Source: Axinella damicornis
Taxonomy: Eukaryota > Porifera > Demospongiae > Axinellida > Axinellidae
DNA: 64,000 bases
NCBI GenBank assembly: GCA_963931865.1
Contig: OZ007507.1
Location: 682,001 to 746,000 of the forward strand
Direction: 5' to 3'
Shown here: positions 31,673 through 43,600 of the stretch, piece by piece
Numbering within the stretch: the first letter of the stretch is position 1
Layout of the letters: each line of letters opens with the position of its first letter
The notes under the pieces: generated by a model
What the model was told of the DNA's origin: nothing
What the model saw: the letters and a program-made list of their open reading frames with translations, nothing else
The model's database searches: none
Position numbers and translations under genes: made by a program

Positions 31673-32658
31673 AAGTTGACGGCTAAGATAAATGCTTGAG
31701 TCTGCTATACTAGTATGAAGACTAACTTGTGGTTTTACAAGTGTTGTGTAGTAGTCAGTTTGTGTTGCTGTTGCTATGACAACTCTGCTGCATCATGCAA
31801 GGTTTGGTAGACATACTGTAGAGGTGGTTCAGATGTTGGTAGCCTGACATTTTTGTCAGTTATTGTCCAATTTTGTCACCAGAATATCTGAGATACGTTT
31901 CCTTCCTTGCTGGTGTGATACAATGTACCGTATTAAAATACAATGCCCAGTGTCACAGTTTGCAACCAGCGACACTCCTTGCATGCAACCGATTTGCTCT
32001 GTTAAAAGCCACCGTACACGTTCACTGATCTCACTCTACATCTCCACTGCACACAAGATCTACCTCACTGAATGAATCACATGAGCTTGACCAGCTGGTA
32101 TTGCTCTGCTTTCCAATTCCTGAGCTGATAGCCATTGCCATGGCAACAGGTTTCTTTTCCCTTGCTATTGAAATGTGGGGGGGGGGGGGGGGGATGAGGA
32201 TGCTAGTACGACCAAACACGTCAGTTAACATGTATGTGCTAACTACTAACAACACCACACTAGTGAAGTACCAAGAAGCACTGAGAACTAAGAGGGTATG
32301 TGGATGGACCCCAATAATGTCAATAGCCTCAAGAGTTCATGTTCTCATTTCAATTAGCTATGTGTGTTGGTCTGTTGGTTGTGTATGTCATCCACAACTC
32401 AACTTGTGGAGTCTCTTGTCAGCTTATTTGGACCGTATGTGAATGCTTCTGTTGCTGGTCGGTCATACCATTTGTGGTAGCTATTTGTGGCCATACATTT
32501 GTATGTATGTTGACCAGAATATGCTCAAGACATTCCATAGTGCAGGAAATGGAGACTAGCAACTGACTGAAGTGACATTTCTGGCTAACTGGTAGCTAGA
32601 GCTATGCATAGGCATACTGACATTATGGGAGCTGTATGATGGAGTAGTTTGGCTGAAG
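31673..32658. other. Intergenic region between CP2 and ST1
   Basis: Nearly 1 kb with no convincing gene. A 17-base G run lies at 32177-32193. The ST1 promoter must lie in the last few hundred bases, but no clear motif is seen. Confidence 0.5.
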
Positions 32659-33735
32659 ATGAAGGTTGTGAAAGGCATAGTAATTATTGTCTCAGTAGGA
32701 GTACTGGCCATCATCTGTATAATGATGTACACAGGATGGAGTGTTTATCTGCACAGTACTGTTACACCAGATATCAGTGGACAAGACTCACGGACATCGA
32801 GAGCTAATTTCAACAACAACACTTCACTCTGGATTCCAGCGATCACAAATAGTTCTGCAATTGTACAGCTGTCCCAAGATGATATCACTGGAGTTGAAAA
32901 GTTTGTTTTCTTTGTTGGCTATCCCAGAAGTGGAAGCAGTATAATTGGCAGTTTGATGGATGCCCATCCAAATATGATTGTTGCACATCAGTGCAATATC
33001 TTCTCCCGGTGGAGATGGATGCACCTGAATAACCGCCAACGTTTGTATACCATACTGTACAACAACAGTTACATAAATGCATACACCTCGAGGGGGTGGA
33101 GAAGCAGCAAGAGGAACAAAAAGGGCTACACACTTGAGGTTGGAGGTGGTTGGCAAGGAAAGTTTACAAAGCTCAAAGTTATTGGAGATAAATCGGGAGG
33201 TCAGGCTAGCAAACGGCACAAAATCTCTCCAGCTAACTTTGTGGACATTTTCCATCAACTACAGAAAGTAGTAGGAGTTCCAGTGAGGGCAATACATGTT
33301 GTGAGGAATCCCTATGATATGATATCAACACAGCTACTCTACTGGCGATCTAGCAAAGGACCTCACCGTACAAAACTCGAGAATGCAACTGAACAACACA
33401 AATACAATAACATCAAGAGTCTTGCGTATCATACTGACAACACGCTTGGATTGATGCAGAGTACACGCAACATGATCAGAGATTGCAACCTGAAAGTTCT
33501 TGAGATTCATAATGTGGAACTTGTTCACGACCCCAGAGGAACCATGCAGAGGGTGTGTCACTTCCTTGATCTTGAGTGTCCCAAGGACTACTTGCAACAA
33601 TGCTCTGACAAGGTGTACACATCAGTGTCCAAGACAAGACTTTTGGTGGAATGGCCACAATATTTGAGGCAGAGAGTCTTTGAAGAGATGCACAAGTATC
33701 CAAGTTTCCAACGATACACATTTGAAGGAGACTGA
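32659..33735 (+). CDS. ST1: type II membrane sulfotransferase (Sulfotransfer_3-like), type A
   Basis: A PAPS-dependent sulfotransferase, 358 aa in one exon. The N-terminus MKVVKG precedes a membrane helix (about residues 6-25, IVIIVSVGVLAIICIMMYTG) and a short stem, fitting a Golgi enzyme facing the lumen. The 5'-phosphosulfate loop is FVFFVGYPRSGSSIIGSLMD (about residue 91 on), and the 3'-phosphate site is AIHVVRNPYDMISTQLL (about residue 212 on) with the conserved Arg, Asn and downstream Ser. VIGDKSGG lies between them. Four N-glycosylation sequons occur in the stem and core. Substrate (glycan or tyrosine) cannot be told; the sequence does not match TPST, heparan or chondroitin sulfotransferases that I recognise. 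It belongs with ST3 (type A) and shares its 3' third with ST2 and ST4. Confidence 0.88.
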   Translation: MKVVKGIVIIVSVGVLAIICIMMYTGWSVYLHSTVTPDISGQDSRTSRANFNNNTSLWIPAITNSSAIVQLSQDDITGVEKFVFFVGYPRSGSSIIGSLMDAHPNMIVAHQCNIFSRWRWMHLNNRQRLYTILYNNSYINAYTSRGWRSSKRNKKGYTLEVGGGWQGKFTKLKVIGDKSGGQASKRHKISPANFVDIFHQLQKVVGVPVRAIHVVRNPYDMISTQLLYWRSSKGPHRTKLENATEQHKYNNIKSLAYHTDNTLGLMQSTRNMIRDCNLKVLEIHNVELVHDPRGTMQRVCHFLDLECPKDYLQQCSDKVYTSVSKTRLLVEWPQYLRQRVFEEMHKYPSFQRYTFEGD

Positions 33736-34241
33736 CTGATATGCTGTATACATGCATGGTGTTGTACCAGAACATAATAATTATTATTAAGGTGTTTGTA
33801 ATTACGCAGAACTCCTATCTGGCTAGCAGATATTATTTGTCTGGATACATGTCCATGCAGCATACAATCATGCGCAAGCAATCATGCATGACCAGACTAT
33901 GGTCACCTCAATTGCATCCCTTCACTGTGGTGTAATCACACCAGGAATTAAGGAATGAACACACCAGACACAAGTGCAGATCCTATTACACCTTAGTAGC
34001 TATCGTATATCTCCGATAGAAAAACCTTCAATAGGTCAAGTTTCTTGGTTCAATGCCAGTAGCCAGCTATAACAGGATCGAGGGCAAAGTGCATGCCTTA
34101 TAGTTGCTGCTTCAATACCAAGCAATGTGTAGATCGCTTACACTATAGGTCCTCCAATTTCAGAGAGACCTTACCAAATCACACATTCCAAAGCACAGGA
34201 AGTGGAGAACAGCATACCAGCAAAGTCACTTGTGAGTGGAG
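33736..34241. other. ST1-ST2 intergenic region
   Basis: Contains the shared ST 3' flank (GAACTCCTATCTGGCTAG) and the 5' flank of ST2 (CACCAGACACAAGTGCAGAT, ATATCTCCGATAGAAAAACC), both repeated around ST3/ST4. No gene is seen. Confidence 0.6.
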
Positions 34242-35363
34242 ATGAAGATTCCGAGTGTACGAATTATGAGAGATACCACATTGGTAGCAATGTTGGGCAT
34301 CACTTGTATGCTAATATTCACAGTGTGGCACAACCATGTGCACAGTAGCACAGCTTCATGGGACGTTGAGAGAGAAGAACCATGGAAATCTGGAAGAGGA
34401 TATGGCAGGCAGATCCACGAATCAGGCAGGAAAATAACGGAGTCTGTTTCAGAGACGCAAAAGAGGTTTCATAAGGACAGAAACAGTTCTGAAACCACAA
34501 CACTGTCACAAGAGGATATCGATGGTGTTGAGAACTTCATATTTTTTGTTGGCTATCCCAGAAGTGGCCACAGTATAGTTGCTAGTTTGATGGATGCCCA
34601 CCCAAATATTATTGTCGCACATGAGTACGACCTCTTCCACAAGTTGAGATATAGTCCTCTAAAACACAGGCGTCGGGAAACTCTGTATTACTCGTTGTAC
34701 ATGAACAGCCGTAACAATGCTCTTAGAGGATGGAGGAGTAGCACCAAACTGCACAAGGGCTACACATTGGAAGTTGGAGGCGGTTGGCAAGGAAGATTTA
34801 CTAAACTCAAGGTTATTGGTGACAAGTCAGGGGGTCGCACTGAACAAGAGTACGAGGCCTCTTCCCCCAAGTTTGTGGACCTGTATCATCAGTTGCAGAA
34901 AACGGTAGGTGTTCCAGTGAGAGGTATACACGTTGTGAGAAATCCCTACGATATGATATCAACTCAACTACTCTATAGAGACAAAGATCGCCCTGGCCCT
35001 AAACTCAGTGCTGCAAGTGAAGAACACAGATACAACAGCACCGGACACCTGGCAATTCGGATCAACAGAGCATTTGAGTTCATACAAAATGTGCACAACA
35101 TGATCAGAGATTGCAACCTGACAGTTCTTGAGATTCACAATGTGGACCTTGTTCACGACCCCAGAGGAACCATGCAGAGGGTGTGTCACTTCCTTGATCT
35201 TGAGTGTCCCAAGGACTACTTGCAACAATGCTCTGACAAGGTGTACATGTCAGTGTCCAAGACAAGGCTTTTGGTGGAATGGCCACAATATTTAAGGCAA
35301 AGAGTCTTTGAAGAGATGCACAAGTATCCAAGTTTCCAACGATACACATTTGAAGGAGACTGA
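34242..35363 (+). CDS. ST2: type II membrane sulfotransferase, type B
   Basis: A PAPS-dependent sulfotransferase, 373 aa in one exon. The start is the ATG at 34242; the frame is open two codons further up but begins with a non-ATG codon. The membrane helix is near residues 13-28 (LVAMLGITCMLIFTVW). The stem is basic and longer than in ST1 (ESGRKITESVSETQKRFHKD). The PAPS motifs are intact: FIFFVGYPRSGHSIVASLMD and GIHVVRNPYDMISTQLLYRD. The last 88 codons (from NMIRDCNLTVLEIHNVDLVH) are about 96% identical in DNA to ST1, while the middle (KLSAASEEHRYNSTGHLAIR) is clearly different. It is the intact relative of the broken ST4. Confidence 0.88.
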   Translation: MKIPSVRIMRDTTLVAMLGITCMLIFTVWHNHVHSSTASWDVEREEPWKSGRGYGRQIHESGRKITESVSETQKRFHKDRNSSETTTLSQEDIDGVENFIFFVGYPRSGHSIVASLMDAHPNIIVAHEYDLFHKLRYSPLKHRRRETLYYSLYMNSRNNALRGWRSSTKLHKGYTLEVGGGWQGRFTKLKVIGDKSGGRTEQEYEASSPKFVDLYHQLQKTVGVPVRGIHVVRNPYDMISTQLLYRDKDRPGPKLSAASEEHRYNSTGHLAIRINRAFEFIQNVHNMIRDCNLTVLEIHNVDLVHDPRGTMQRVCHFLDLECPKDYLQQCSDKVYMSVSKTRLLVEWPQYLRQRVFEEMHKYPSFQRYTFEGD

Positions 35364-36596
35364 GTGATAACCTGTAGCAGCTACATGCAGTGTTAGCTAC
35401 AATGTACATATTATTGTGCCAGTTATTAACATTAAGGTGTTTGTACAATCATAGTATATGCATGCAGAACTCCTATCTGGCTAGTGTGCAGATCGATAGC
35501 TATAATTTGTCTGGAGGTCCAGGAGTCGTGCTCTATCATAGAGTTGGTATAGACTCCATATGAAAGGATAGAGCGGGCACGCAATAATATTATAGTTCAG
35601 TATACAACAAACTGCAACTGTAAAGTGCAGTGCCAAGTGTCAAGGGTCCCCCACATACCGGTAGTTTCACAACCTGGTCTGCTCCAATTATTTGACTCCA
35701 CCAGTCTAACCACCCTCACTGTTGAACGCAAAATAAACAGTAGAAGATTGTCAACAACCTGACCTCCTTTCCAGTGAACATCATGCAGGATCAGATCTTC
35801 TGTTCCGTTCCACACTAGGGAACTGTCATGCTTTTCTTCTATCTGCTCCCATGCAAGAGCTGGTTATTTTTCTTTTGTACATAGGGGCCTAGCTAGTTCC
35901 TGTAAGTTGTGGACCCAACTGAACACTGCACCTAGATGTGAGGCAAGACTCAGATTGCTAAACCTTCAAATCATCATCGTCTATACCGTCACATCGTTAT
36001 ATGCTTATCCGTTGTTGCATAGCGCGACCTCCAGGCCAGGGCCACGTAGAAAACTGTGTTCTGCAAGATGACACCCATGCAAAGTGCCCGCAACTTCTGG
36101 ACTCCAGCGTGTTGTTCCGGGCTAAGTCGAGTCGTTTCCTTGAAGCTACACCCACTGTCCCACAGGAGTTCTTACCTGCTAACTTTTAATTAGCGGGCAT
36201 GGTCATGGAATCCGCAATGGAAGTGCAATCCGCTGTAACTAAGCTTACCCTAAATTGCTGTGTTCCTAGTTAAAACACACCTGTGAGTCTAACGCCTTTG
36301 ATTTGTATGGCTGCACATGTCACAGTTACAAGGCTGCGTACACACGGTGCCTTTGATCCGCCCACGCACTATTGTATGGAACAGTCTTCTGGGATACTGT
36401 CGGGCAACATTATGGGCTTTGCTGGGTATAAAACCACATCAAAGATGAAGCTGGGTGCTTAAATGAGCTCATAACGCATTCGTATAGTTGAGTTTTTTTA
36501 CGGCTTTTGCTCATATATTGTGTGTCGGTCGCATCCCTACATAATAGAGATCTGCGCGACAATTGGCTGCTTAGGTCTACGCTATCTAAATTAAAG
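35364..36596. other. ST2-ST3 intergenic region
   Basis: 1.2 kb. The first ~160 bases are the conserved ST 3' flank. The rest shows no gene, RNA or repeat array that I can recognise; the ST3 promoter should lie near its end. Confidence 0.5.
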
Positions 36597-37670
36597 ATGA
36601 AGATCGTGAAACGTATAATGGTCACAGTAGGGGTAATGGTCATTATCTGTATACTGATGATGTACACAGGTCAGAGTGGTCATGTGTACAGTACAGTTTC
36701 ACCGGAGATCAGCGGACAAGACTCACGGACATCGAGAGCTAATTTCAACAGCAATTTGTCACTCCCAGAAATCACGAATAGTTCTGCAATTGTACAGCTG
36801 TCCCAAGATGATATCACTGGAGTTGAAAAGTTTGTTTTCTTTGTTGGCTATCCCAGAAGTGGAAGCAGTGTAATGGGCAGTTTGATGGATGCCCATCCAA
36901 ATATGATTGTTGCACATGAGTGCAGTATCTTCTCCCAACGGAGATGGGTGGACCTGAGTAACCGCCAATGTTTGTATAACAGACTGTACAAGAACAGTTA
37001 TAAAAATGCATATACCTCTAGGGGGTGGAGAAGCAGCAAGAGCACTAACGACAAAAAGGGCTACACACTTGAGGTTGGAGGTGGTTGGCAAGGAAGGTTT
37101 ACAAAGCTCAAAGTTATTGGTGATAAATCGGGAGGCCAGGCTAGCATACGGCACAAACACTTTCCAGCTAACTTTGTGGACACTTACCATCAACTACTGA
37201 AAATAGTACGAGTTCCAGTGAGGGCAATACATGTTGTGAGGAATCCCTACGATATGATATCAACACAGCTACTCTACTGGCGATCCAGTAATGGACCCCA
37301 CCTAACAAAACTCGAGAATGCAACTGAACAACACAAATACAATAACACCAAGAGTCTTGCGTATCAAACTAACCATACACTTGGATTGATGCAGAGTACA
37401 CACGACATGATCAGAGATTACAACCTGACAGTTCTTGAGATTCACAATGTGGACCTTGTTCACGACCCCAGAGGAACCATGCAGAGGGTGTGTGACTTCC
37501 TTGATCTTGAGTGTCCCAAGGACTACTTGCAACAATGCTCTGACAAGGTGTACACGTCAGTGTCTAAGACAAGGCTTTTGGTTGAATGGCCACAATATTT
37601 GAGGCAGAGAGTCTTTGAAGAGATGCACAAGTATCCAAGCTTCCAACCATACACATTTGAAGGAGACTGA
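36597..37670 (+). CDS. ST3: type II membrane sulfotransferase, type A
   Basis: 357 aa in one exon, the close paralog of ST1. The ATG at 36597 gives MKIVKRIMVTVGVMVIICIL, aligning with the ST1 start; the longer upstream frame lacks an ATG. Motifs are FVFFVGYPRSGSSVMGSLMD, VIGDKSGG and AIHVVRNPYDMISTQLLYWR. It differs from ST1 by small substitutions and an inserted residue near KSTNDKKGY. One carboxy-terminal difference is QPYTFEGD for QRYTFEGD. ST1-ST2 and ST3-ST4 appear to be two copies of an ancestral A-B gene pair. Confidence 0.88.
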   Translation: MKIVKRIMVTVGVMVIICILMMYTGQSGHVYSTVSPEISGQDSRTSRANFNSNLSLPEITNSSAIVQLSQDDITGVEKFVFFVGYPRSGSSVMGSLMDAHPNMIVAHECSIFSQRRWVDLSNRQCLYNRLYKNSYKNAYTSRGWRSSKSTNDKKGYTLEVGGGWQGRFTKLKVIGDKSGGQASIRHKHFPANFVDTYHQLLKIVRVPVRAIHVVRNPYDMISTQLLYWRSSNGPHLTKLENATEQHKYNNTKSLAYQTNHTLGLMQSTHDMIRDYNLTVLEIHNVDLVHDPRGTMQRVCDFLDLECPKDYLQQCSDKVYTSVSKTRLLVEWPQYLRQRVFEEMHKYPSFQPYTFEGD

Positions 37671-39374
37671 GTGATAGCTATAGGCTGCACATTTGAATTC
37701 ATTACTGTTGTTCATCTATATTGTACCAGAAGATAATACTATTGAGGTGTTTGGAATTATGCAGAACTCCTATCTGGCTATATAGCTATAGTGTGCAGAT
37801 ATTATTTGTCTGGATGTACATGTCCATGCAGCATACAATCATGTGCAAGCAATCATACTTTCATCGAGTCGGTATAGACTCTATACGTACATATGTATAC
37901 GGACAGCATGCACGATGAGATAGCTATAGGCCTACCGATTTCAGCAATGTCAGCTACAGCTTAATTGTTGAGGTACTCTAAGTTGTGGCAGTAATGTTAG
38001 AAACAGGTTGTGGTCAAGTTGTATAAATTCTTTTCTCAGCCTCTCGAGTGGAGCTCTGGTCTGTGAGTTATGTAGACACTAGTATTTTCTGAATTCTGAC
38101 ACTACTATATATCCTGAACAAAGCCTTGACCTTCACTGCTCAAACTGCTGATTTTGTGCTCCACTGACAGACAGACACAAACGATAGGCCTATAGATCTT
38201 ATTTAGCAGGGTAGTTTCCTCAGCTCTAAAGCTCATTTTCAGGAAAGCCCTGCATAGACACAAAAAGCACAGCAACGCTGAATGTTACAGGTGTACAATA
38301 ATAGTGTAAAAGTAGCTAAACAAAGTAACAAAAAAGCAGAATGCAAGCACATGCACCTCAAACACAACAAACAGCACAGTATACAAAAAGAAAGAAAGGA
38401 AAACCTCCAGAAACATTATGCCCTACTTAACACAATCTTGACAAGTTGTATGCTTTTATAAAAGGGACAGGTGCATTCAGCATTCTTATGCTGGGCGGGA
38501 GGGAGTTCCAAAATTTTGCAGTCGAATATTCAAACAATTGTTTGTATTACTCAGTTCTTGGTCTGCTAAGGTGAATTTTGCAATTGCACTGCCAGAGGAG
38601 GATACCCTTTTTTGTCTATAGAGATGTACTGGAACTTATAATTAGCTATTGCTAGGCGAGTAGCTGCCTAAGTAGTATACCATACGTGCATGCATGCACT
38701 ATTCCTCCTGCTTGACACTTGCATGCATGCTTACCTTAATTTTCTGAGATCTATGTGGCAATAATCGCCAATCTATAGTGAATGCTGTGCATGAGAAGCA
38801 TAAGAATTGCAGCTGCATGCACCATTGGCCATCACTAGGATAATGATGGTAAAAACAGGACAGAGTGATCTGCACATGCACAGCTACAGCTAGTTCACTA
38901 TAAAGAGAGAACGGTTGTTTTGACCCGACTATGGTCACCTCAATGCATCCCTTCACTGTGGTGATTAGCTAATGATCAAGGAATGAGCACACCAGACACA
39001 AGTGCAGATCCTATTACACTTACCTTACGTACCTTAGTAGCTAGCTATCATATATCTCCGATAGAAAAACCGGTACCTCATAGGTCAAGTTTCTTAGTTC
39101 CATGCAAGTAGCTAGCTATCATATATCTCCGATAGAAAAACCGGTACCTCATAGGTCAAGTTTCTTAGTTCCATGCCAGTAGCTAGCTAGCTATAACAGG
39201 ATCAAGGGCAATTACATGCGGCTTCAATACCAAGCAATGTGCATTCAAGCAGATCACTTACACTATAGGTCCTCCAATTTCAGACACATATACAGAGACC
39301 TTACCAAATCACACATTCCAAAGCACAGGAAGTGGAGAACAGCATACCAGCATCAGAGTGACTTGTGAGTGGAG
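37671..39374. other. ST3-ST4 intergenic region with an extra ~1.07 kb segment
   Basis: The two edges match the ST1-ST2 spacer: the ST 3' flank to about 37858 and the type B 5' flank from about 38931. The segment 37859-38931 between them has no counterpart there. A roughly 60-base block (ATATATCTCCGATAGAAAAA, then CCGGTACCTCATAGGTCAAG) is tandemly duplicated at about 39050-39175. No gene is seen. Confidence 0.6.
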
Positions 39375-40492
39375 ATGAAGATTCTGAGTGTACGAATTGT
39401 GAGAGATACCACAGTGGTAGCAATGTTGGGCATCACTTGTATGCTAATATTAACAGTGTGGCACAACCATGTGCACAGTAGCACAGCTTCATGGGACGTT
39501 GAGAGAGAAGAACCATGGAAATCTGGAAGAGGATATGGCAGGCAAACCCACGGATCAGGCAGGAAAATAACGGAGTCTGTTTCAGAGATGCAAAAGAGGT
39601 TTCATAAGGACAGAAACAGTTCTGAAACCACAACACTGTCACAAGAAGATATCGATGGTGTTGAGAACTTCATATTTTTTGTTGGCTATCCCAGAAGTGG
39701 CCACAGTATAGTTGCTAGTTTGATGGATGCCCACCCAAATATTATTGTCGCACATGAGTACGACCTCTTCCACAAGTTGAGATATAGTCCTCTAAAACAC
39801 AGGCGTTGGGAAACTCTGTATTACTCGTTGTACATGAACAGCCGTAACAATGCTCTTAGAGGATGGAGGAGTAGCACCAAACTGCACAAGGGCTACACAC
39901 TGGAAGTTGGAGGCGGTTGGCAAGGAAGATTTACTAAACTCAAGGTTATTGGTGACAAGTCAGGGGGTCGCACTGAACAAGAGTACGAGGCCTCTTCCCC
40001 CAAGTTTGTGAACCTGTATCATCAGTTGCAGAAAATGGTAGGTGTTCCAGTGAGGGGTATACAAATCCCTACGATATGATATCAACTCAACTACTCTATA
40101 GAGACAAAGATCGCCCTGGCCCTAAACTCAGTGCTGCAAGTGAAGAACACAGATACAACAGCACTGGACACCTGGCAATTCGGATCAACAGAGCATTTGA
40201 GTTCATACAGAACGTACATGTACACAACATGATCAGAGATTGCAACCTGACAGTTCTTGAGATTCACAATGTGGACCTTGTTCACGACCCCAGAGGAACC
40301 ATGCAGAGGGTGTGTCACTTCCTTGATCTTGAGTGTCCCAAGGACTACTTGCAACAATGCTCTGACAAGGTGTACACGGCAGTGTCCAAGACAAGGCTTT
40401 TGGTTGAATGGCCACAATATTTGAGGCAAAGTGTCTTCGAAGAGATGCACAAGTATCCATACTTCCAACGATACACATTTGAAGGAGAATGA
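39375..40492 (+). pseudogene. ST4: type B sulfotransferase broken by a 10-base deletion
   Basis: Near-identical to ST2, including 370 bases of upstream sequence. The first frame runs from 39375 and ends after GVPVRGIQIPTI at 40077-40079. The second frame resumes at 40076 (MISTQLLYRDKDRPG) and runs to 40492. Compared with ST2, ten bases are missing near 40060, where ST2 encodes HVVRN. The lesion both shifts the frame and removes the conserved Arg of the 3'-phosphate binding motif. The product would be truncated to about 234 aa and could not bind PAPS normally. It also has a six-base insertion giving VHVHNMIRD. A base-call error in one assembly is the main alternative, but a ten-base loss is large for that. 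The 3' flank differs from the other ST genes. Confidence 0.85.
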
Positions 40493-40699
40493 GGAATTGT
40501 TGCTGTGCTGGTTCGGACTTATCCAAGCAACAAACAAAATACTGCATGTACCAGGTTGGGTACTGTAACGGTAGGGCAAACCTACCGGAAATTACGCCGT
40601 AAACTATAGACCAACTGCCTGCGCTGCATGCGCGTGGCCTACGTGAGTAACTAAGGTGGTGGTGTCCGGAGCAGCGAATTATTTGCTCGTGCCTCATGC

Positions 40700-43600
40700 A
40701 TGGCACTTTACGTAGTGATTCTTGGAGTGCTGGTGCTGCTGCATCCTGGTGTACTGACCGTCCGATCGAAGCACGCCGCACCTACACCTCGGGATGAAGT
40801 CTTCCTGAAATGGTAGGAGGAGTCTGGCCGCATGCAAATAGTACATCCATGTTGCATGTACAGGCTTGGGGATCCACCTTACGTCTATAGCTATCCCACC
40901 ACTTCACCATCTCCCTCATTATACAGCTGTCAATCTCATCCGGATCCATAGCATGCCTACTCAAGCTGAGTTCATCATCATACACGTACTATAGGCCCCT
41001 ACTTAACAGACAGATTCTTCAATTTTAGCTAGCTATAGCTAATTTAGCCTGATGCGGTGCATATTTATTTTTTTAAAATTTGTGTGCCTCATGGGTCAGA
41101 GTTGGACTGCTGGTTTTTGTACCATGGTGCAAAATATTAATTCATTCATGCATAGCTATGTACTCCTTCACCCACTCCTCACAATCCTGCTGACCCAACA
41201 GCATCCTGCTCAATCTCTATATAGTATGCAGAGGCGGCGCCGCCGGTCCGGCTGCTCCGGCTTTGGCCGGACCACTTTTCCAGCCGACCTGATTATAATA
41301 TCACGTGCAATGTAGTCACGCAAAATCTACGCTTGATCTTATATGCAGACTCGGCTGTTTCTCATCCTAGTTGGGGCCTACCATTGAAACTCCACAGCAG
41401 CCAAGGTCTTTTCTTTCCCAAAACAGCCATTTTGATGCTACGAGAGCGCTTCCTCATCGCTAAAAATACATGCGAAAAAATTTTCCGCGCTTTGCGCGGA
41501 CAGATCAGCACTTCACACCTCTGCCAACACCCAGAGCGCCCTCCAGGCACCGCCTTCCGCAGTGCGCTATGATAGTGAGCCACACCACTTCTTTTATGCC
41601 GCTGCCGCCCCTGGTATGTGGGTGGACCACAGTAGCTACATACGCCTCTAGCGATAAGGAAGCTAGCTTGTCATACCACTGCATGCATATTGAGCTCTAG
41701 TTGGTGTATATAGTTTGTGGAGGATAGACACAGCCACGACGACCACTCTGTGTCATTTCCAAGTGTGTTTTTGTGAAAAACCGTGTCAAGTTGATTTTTC
41801 CGGGGCACAATATCACTAGCATGATGCTTGGCCATGCACTGGTACTGATTGATCCCTCCCTACATGAACCAACTTAAGCACCTGCGGGAAACCGAGGAAG
41901 TGTTAATTGGGCCGAGGGCGCAGTACGTATGTATATGCGCCCACCATATAGCCTTACTCGCACATGTAGCCGTTGGCTGAATTTCATTTTTGAAGTTGAT
42001 TCTAGAATGTCGGTGAATGGACAGCTGTGATTGCCTCAGGGTACACGGTCTCTGTCGGGCCTGGGAACGAGGGTAATGCCATACCTGGTGATTTATTCTT
42101 ATAGTGAGAGTTATCCGACTCCTGAGACTGGGCCCTTGCCACCCATCTTCATGAGACTGCCAGCCAGACCATCACAACAGCTGTCCAGGCCAGAAGGGTA
42201 CAGGAGAACCGTAACATATGAAGGACAGGTTATTGCAAGATGGTAAGTTATATATACTGGAGGTCATGTGACCAACTTATACGTACAGAAGTTTTCTGTA
42301 TCAGTCATACAGATGAATTCTTTCTGGTTTGGGCCACAAGCCAATGGTCTCTTCCTTCATAAGCACACAAATGCCTAATGACTTTTTAAAAAATGTCAGC
42401 CAGCTCCTCAAGCAACATCACAATAATTATGTCTTTCATGTCATTTCTGTCCATACACACATCCTTATACATGCTGTGACTTGCTAGTGCTGTCAGTGAG
42501 ATAGAGAGACACTCTCTGCTTGATCATGATGGAGTGGATGTGTTAGGATCTGGACTAGACGGTGATGTTGATATACGGATGCAGAGGAAACTCTTCCTGG
42601 AGGTCCAACACTTGATTCCAGAATGCACCTTGTTGGTTGAAGATCTAGAAACTTTTGTGGTTGACAGGGAAAGGCAGCTGCTTAGGGATAAGATGGCAGT
42701 TTCCTGGTTTGAAACTTACGTAAGTATCATAAACGAGCATAGATATATCTCTGTGACTTTATATATGCCATTTCTCTATATATAGCACACATATTCTGAA
42801 ATTGTGAACTGGTACTCTCGGTTGGCAGCTGCGTCTCCTGACCTTGTGAAGTTTTTCCCTTCCATCGGGAAGTCAGTGGAGGGACGAGACATGCCCGCTG
42901 TGCACATCACTGCAAGCACCAGTGAAGTCTCCAAGAAAATCTACTTCCAGTGCCAAATTCATGCAAGTATGTCGTGACTTCATGCATGCAGAGGGTCTGG
43001 GTATGATGCTGTCCCACACAGGCACAAACCAATTTGTGAAACCCAGTTTGTGGTACCCCATGCAATTAGAGAGTGTCTGTTAGTGACAGAAATCTGTATA
43101 TATGATACGTATCCTAATTGTAAGTTGCGTGACTTTGCTGATAGAAAATGAAGCTTGGGACTCAGAAACGTTTGAGTCTAGGTGAAGACAGTCACCAATT
43201 TTCAATGTTGGAGAGCATGCAGTTCATTTCATCGTTAGAACTTTAGAGAGTATTTCTATTGCATGCTACTAGACATATATCCCATCTTCATGCAGAGAGG
43301 AGTGGTTCCTGTGTATTGGTATTGACTGTTATGTATCCATGGAGGAGTGGTTTACTATACACATGTGAATGGTGTTTGTATCACGGCAACCTCACCTTCC
43401 AGGGGAATGGATCACTGGTGCCACTTGTATGTACATTGCCAACCACCTAACTGAGAGCTATGAGAAAGATGAGCAGGTACGTGTACAAGAATAGATAGAT
43501 AATGGATAGATAGATAATGGATATGAGTCACTTCTGACCTGCAGGCCTTAGTTAGTGGTATGATATGCAATACTGGGGACGGTTCCATCTCAACGTGCTA

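Noticed and set aside
36507..36596. Longer N-terminus for ST3 (30 more codons)
   Set aside because: The extension has no ATG; the ATG at 36597 aligns with the start of ST1.
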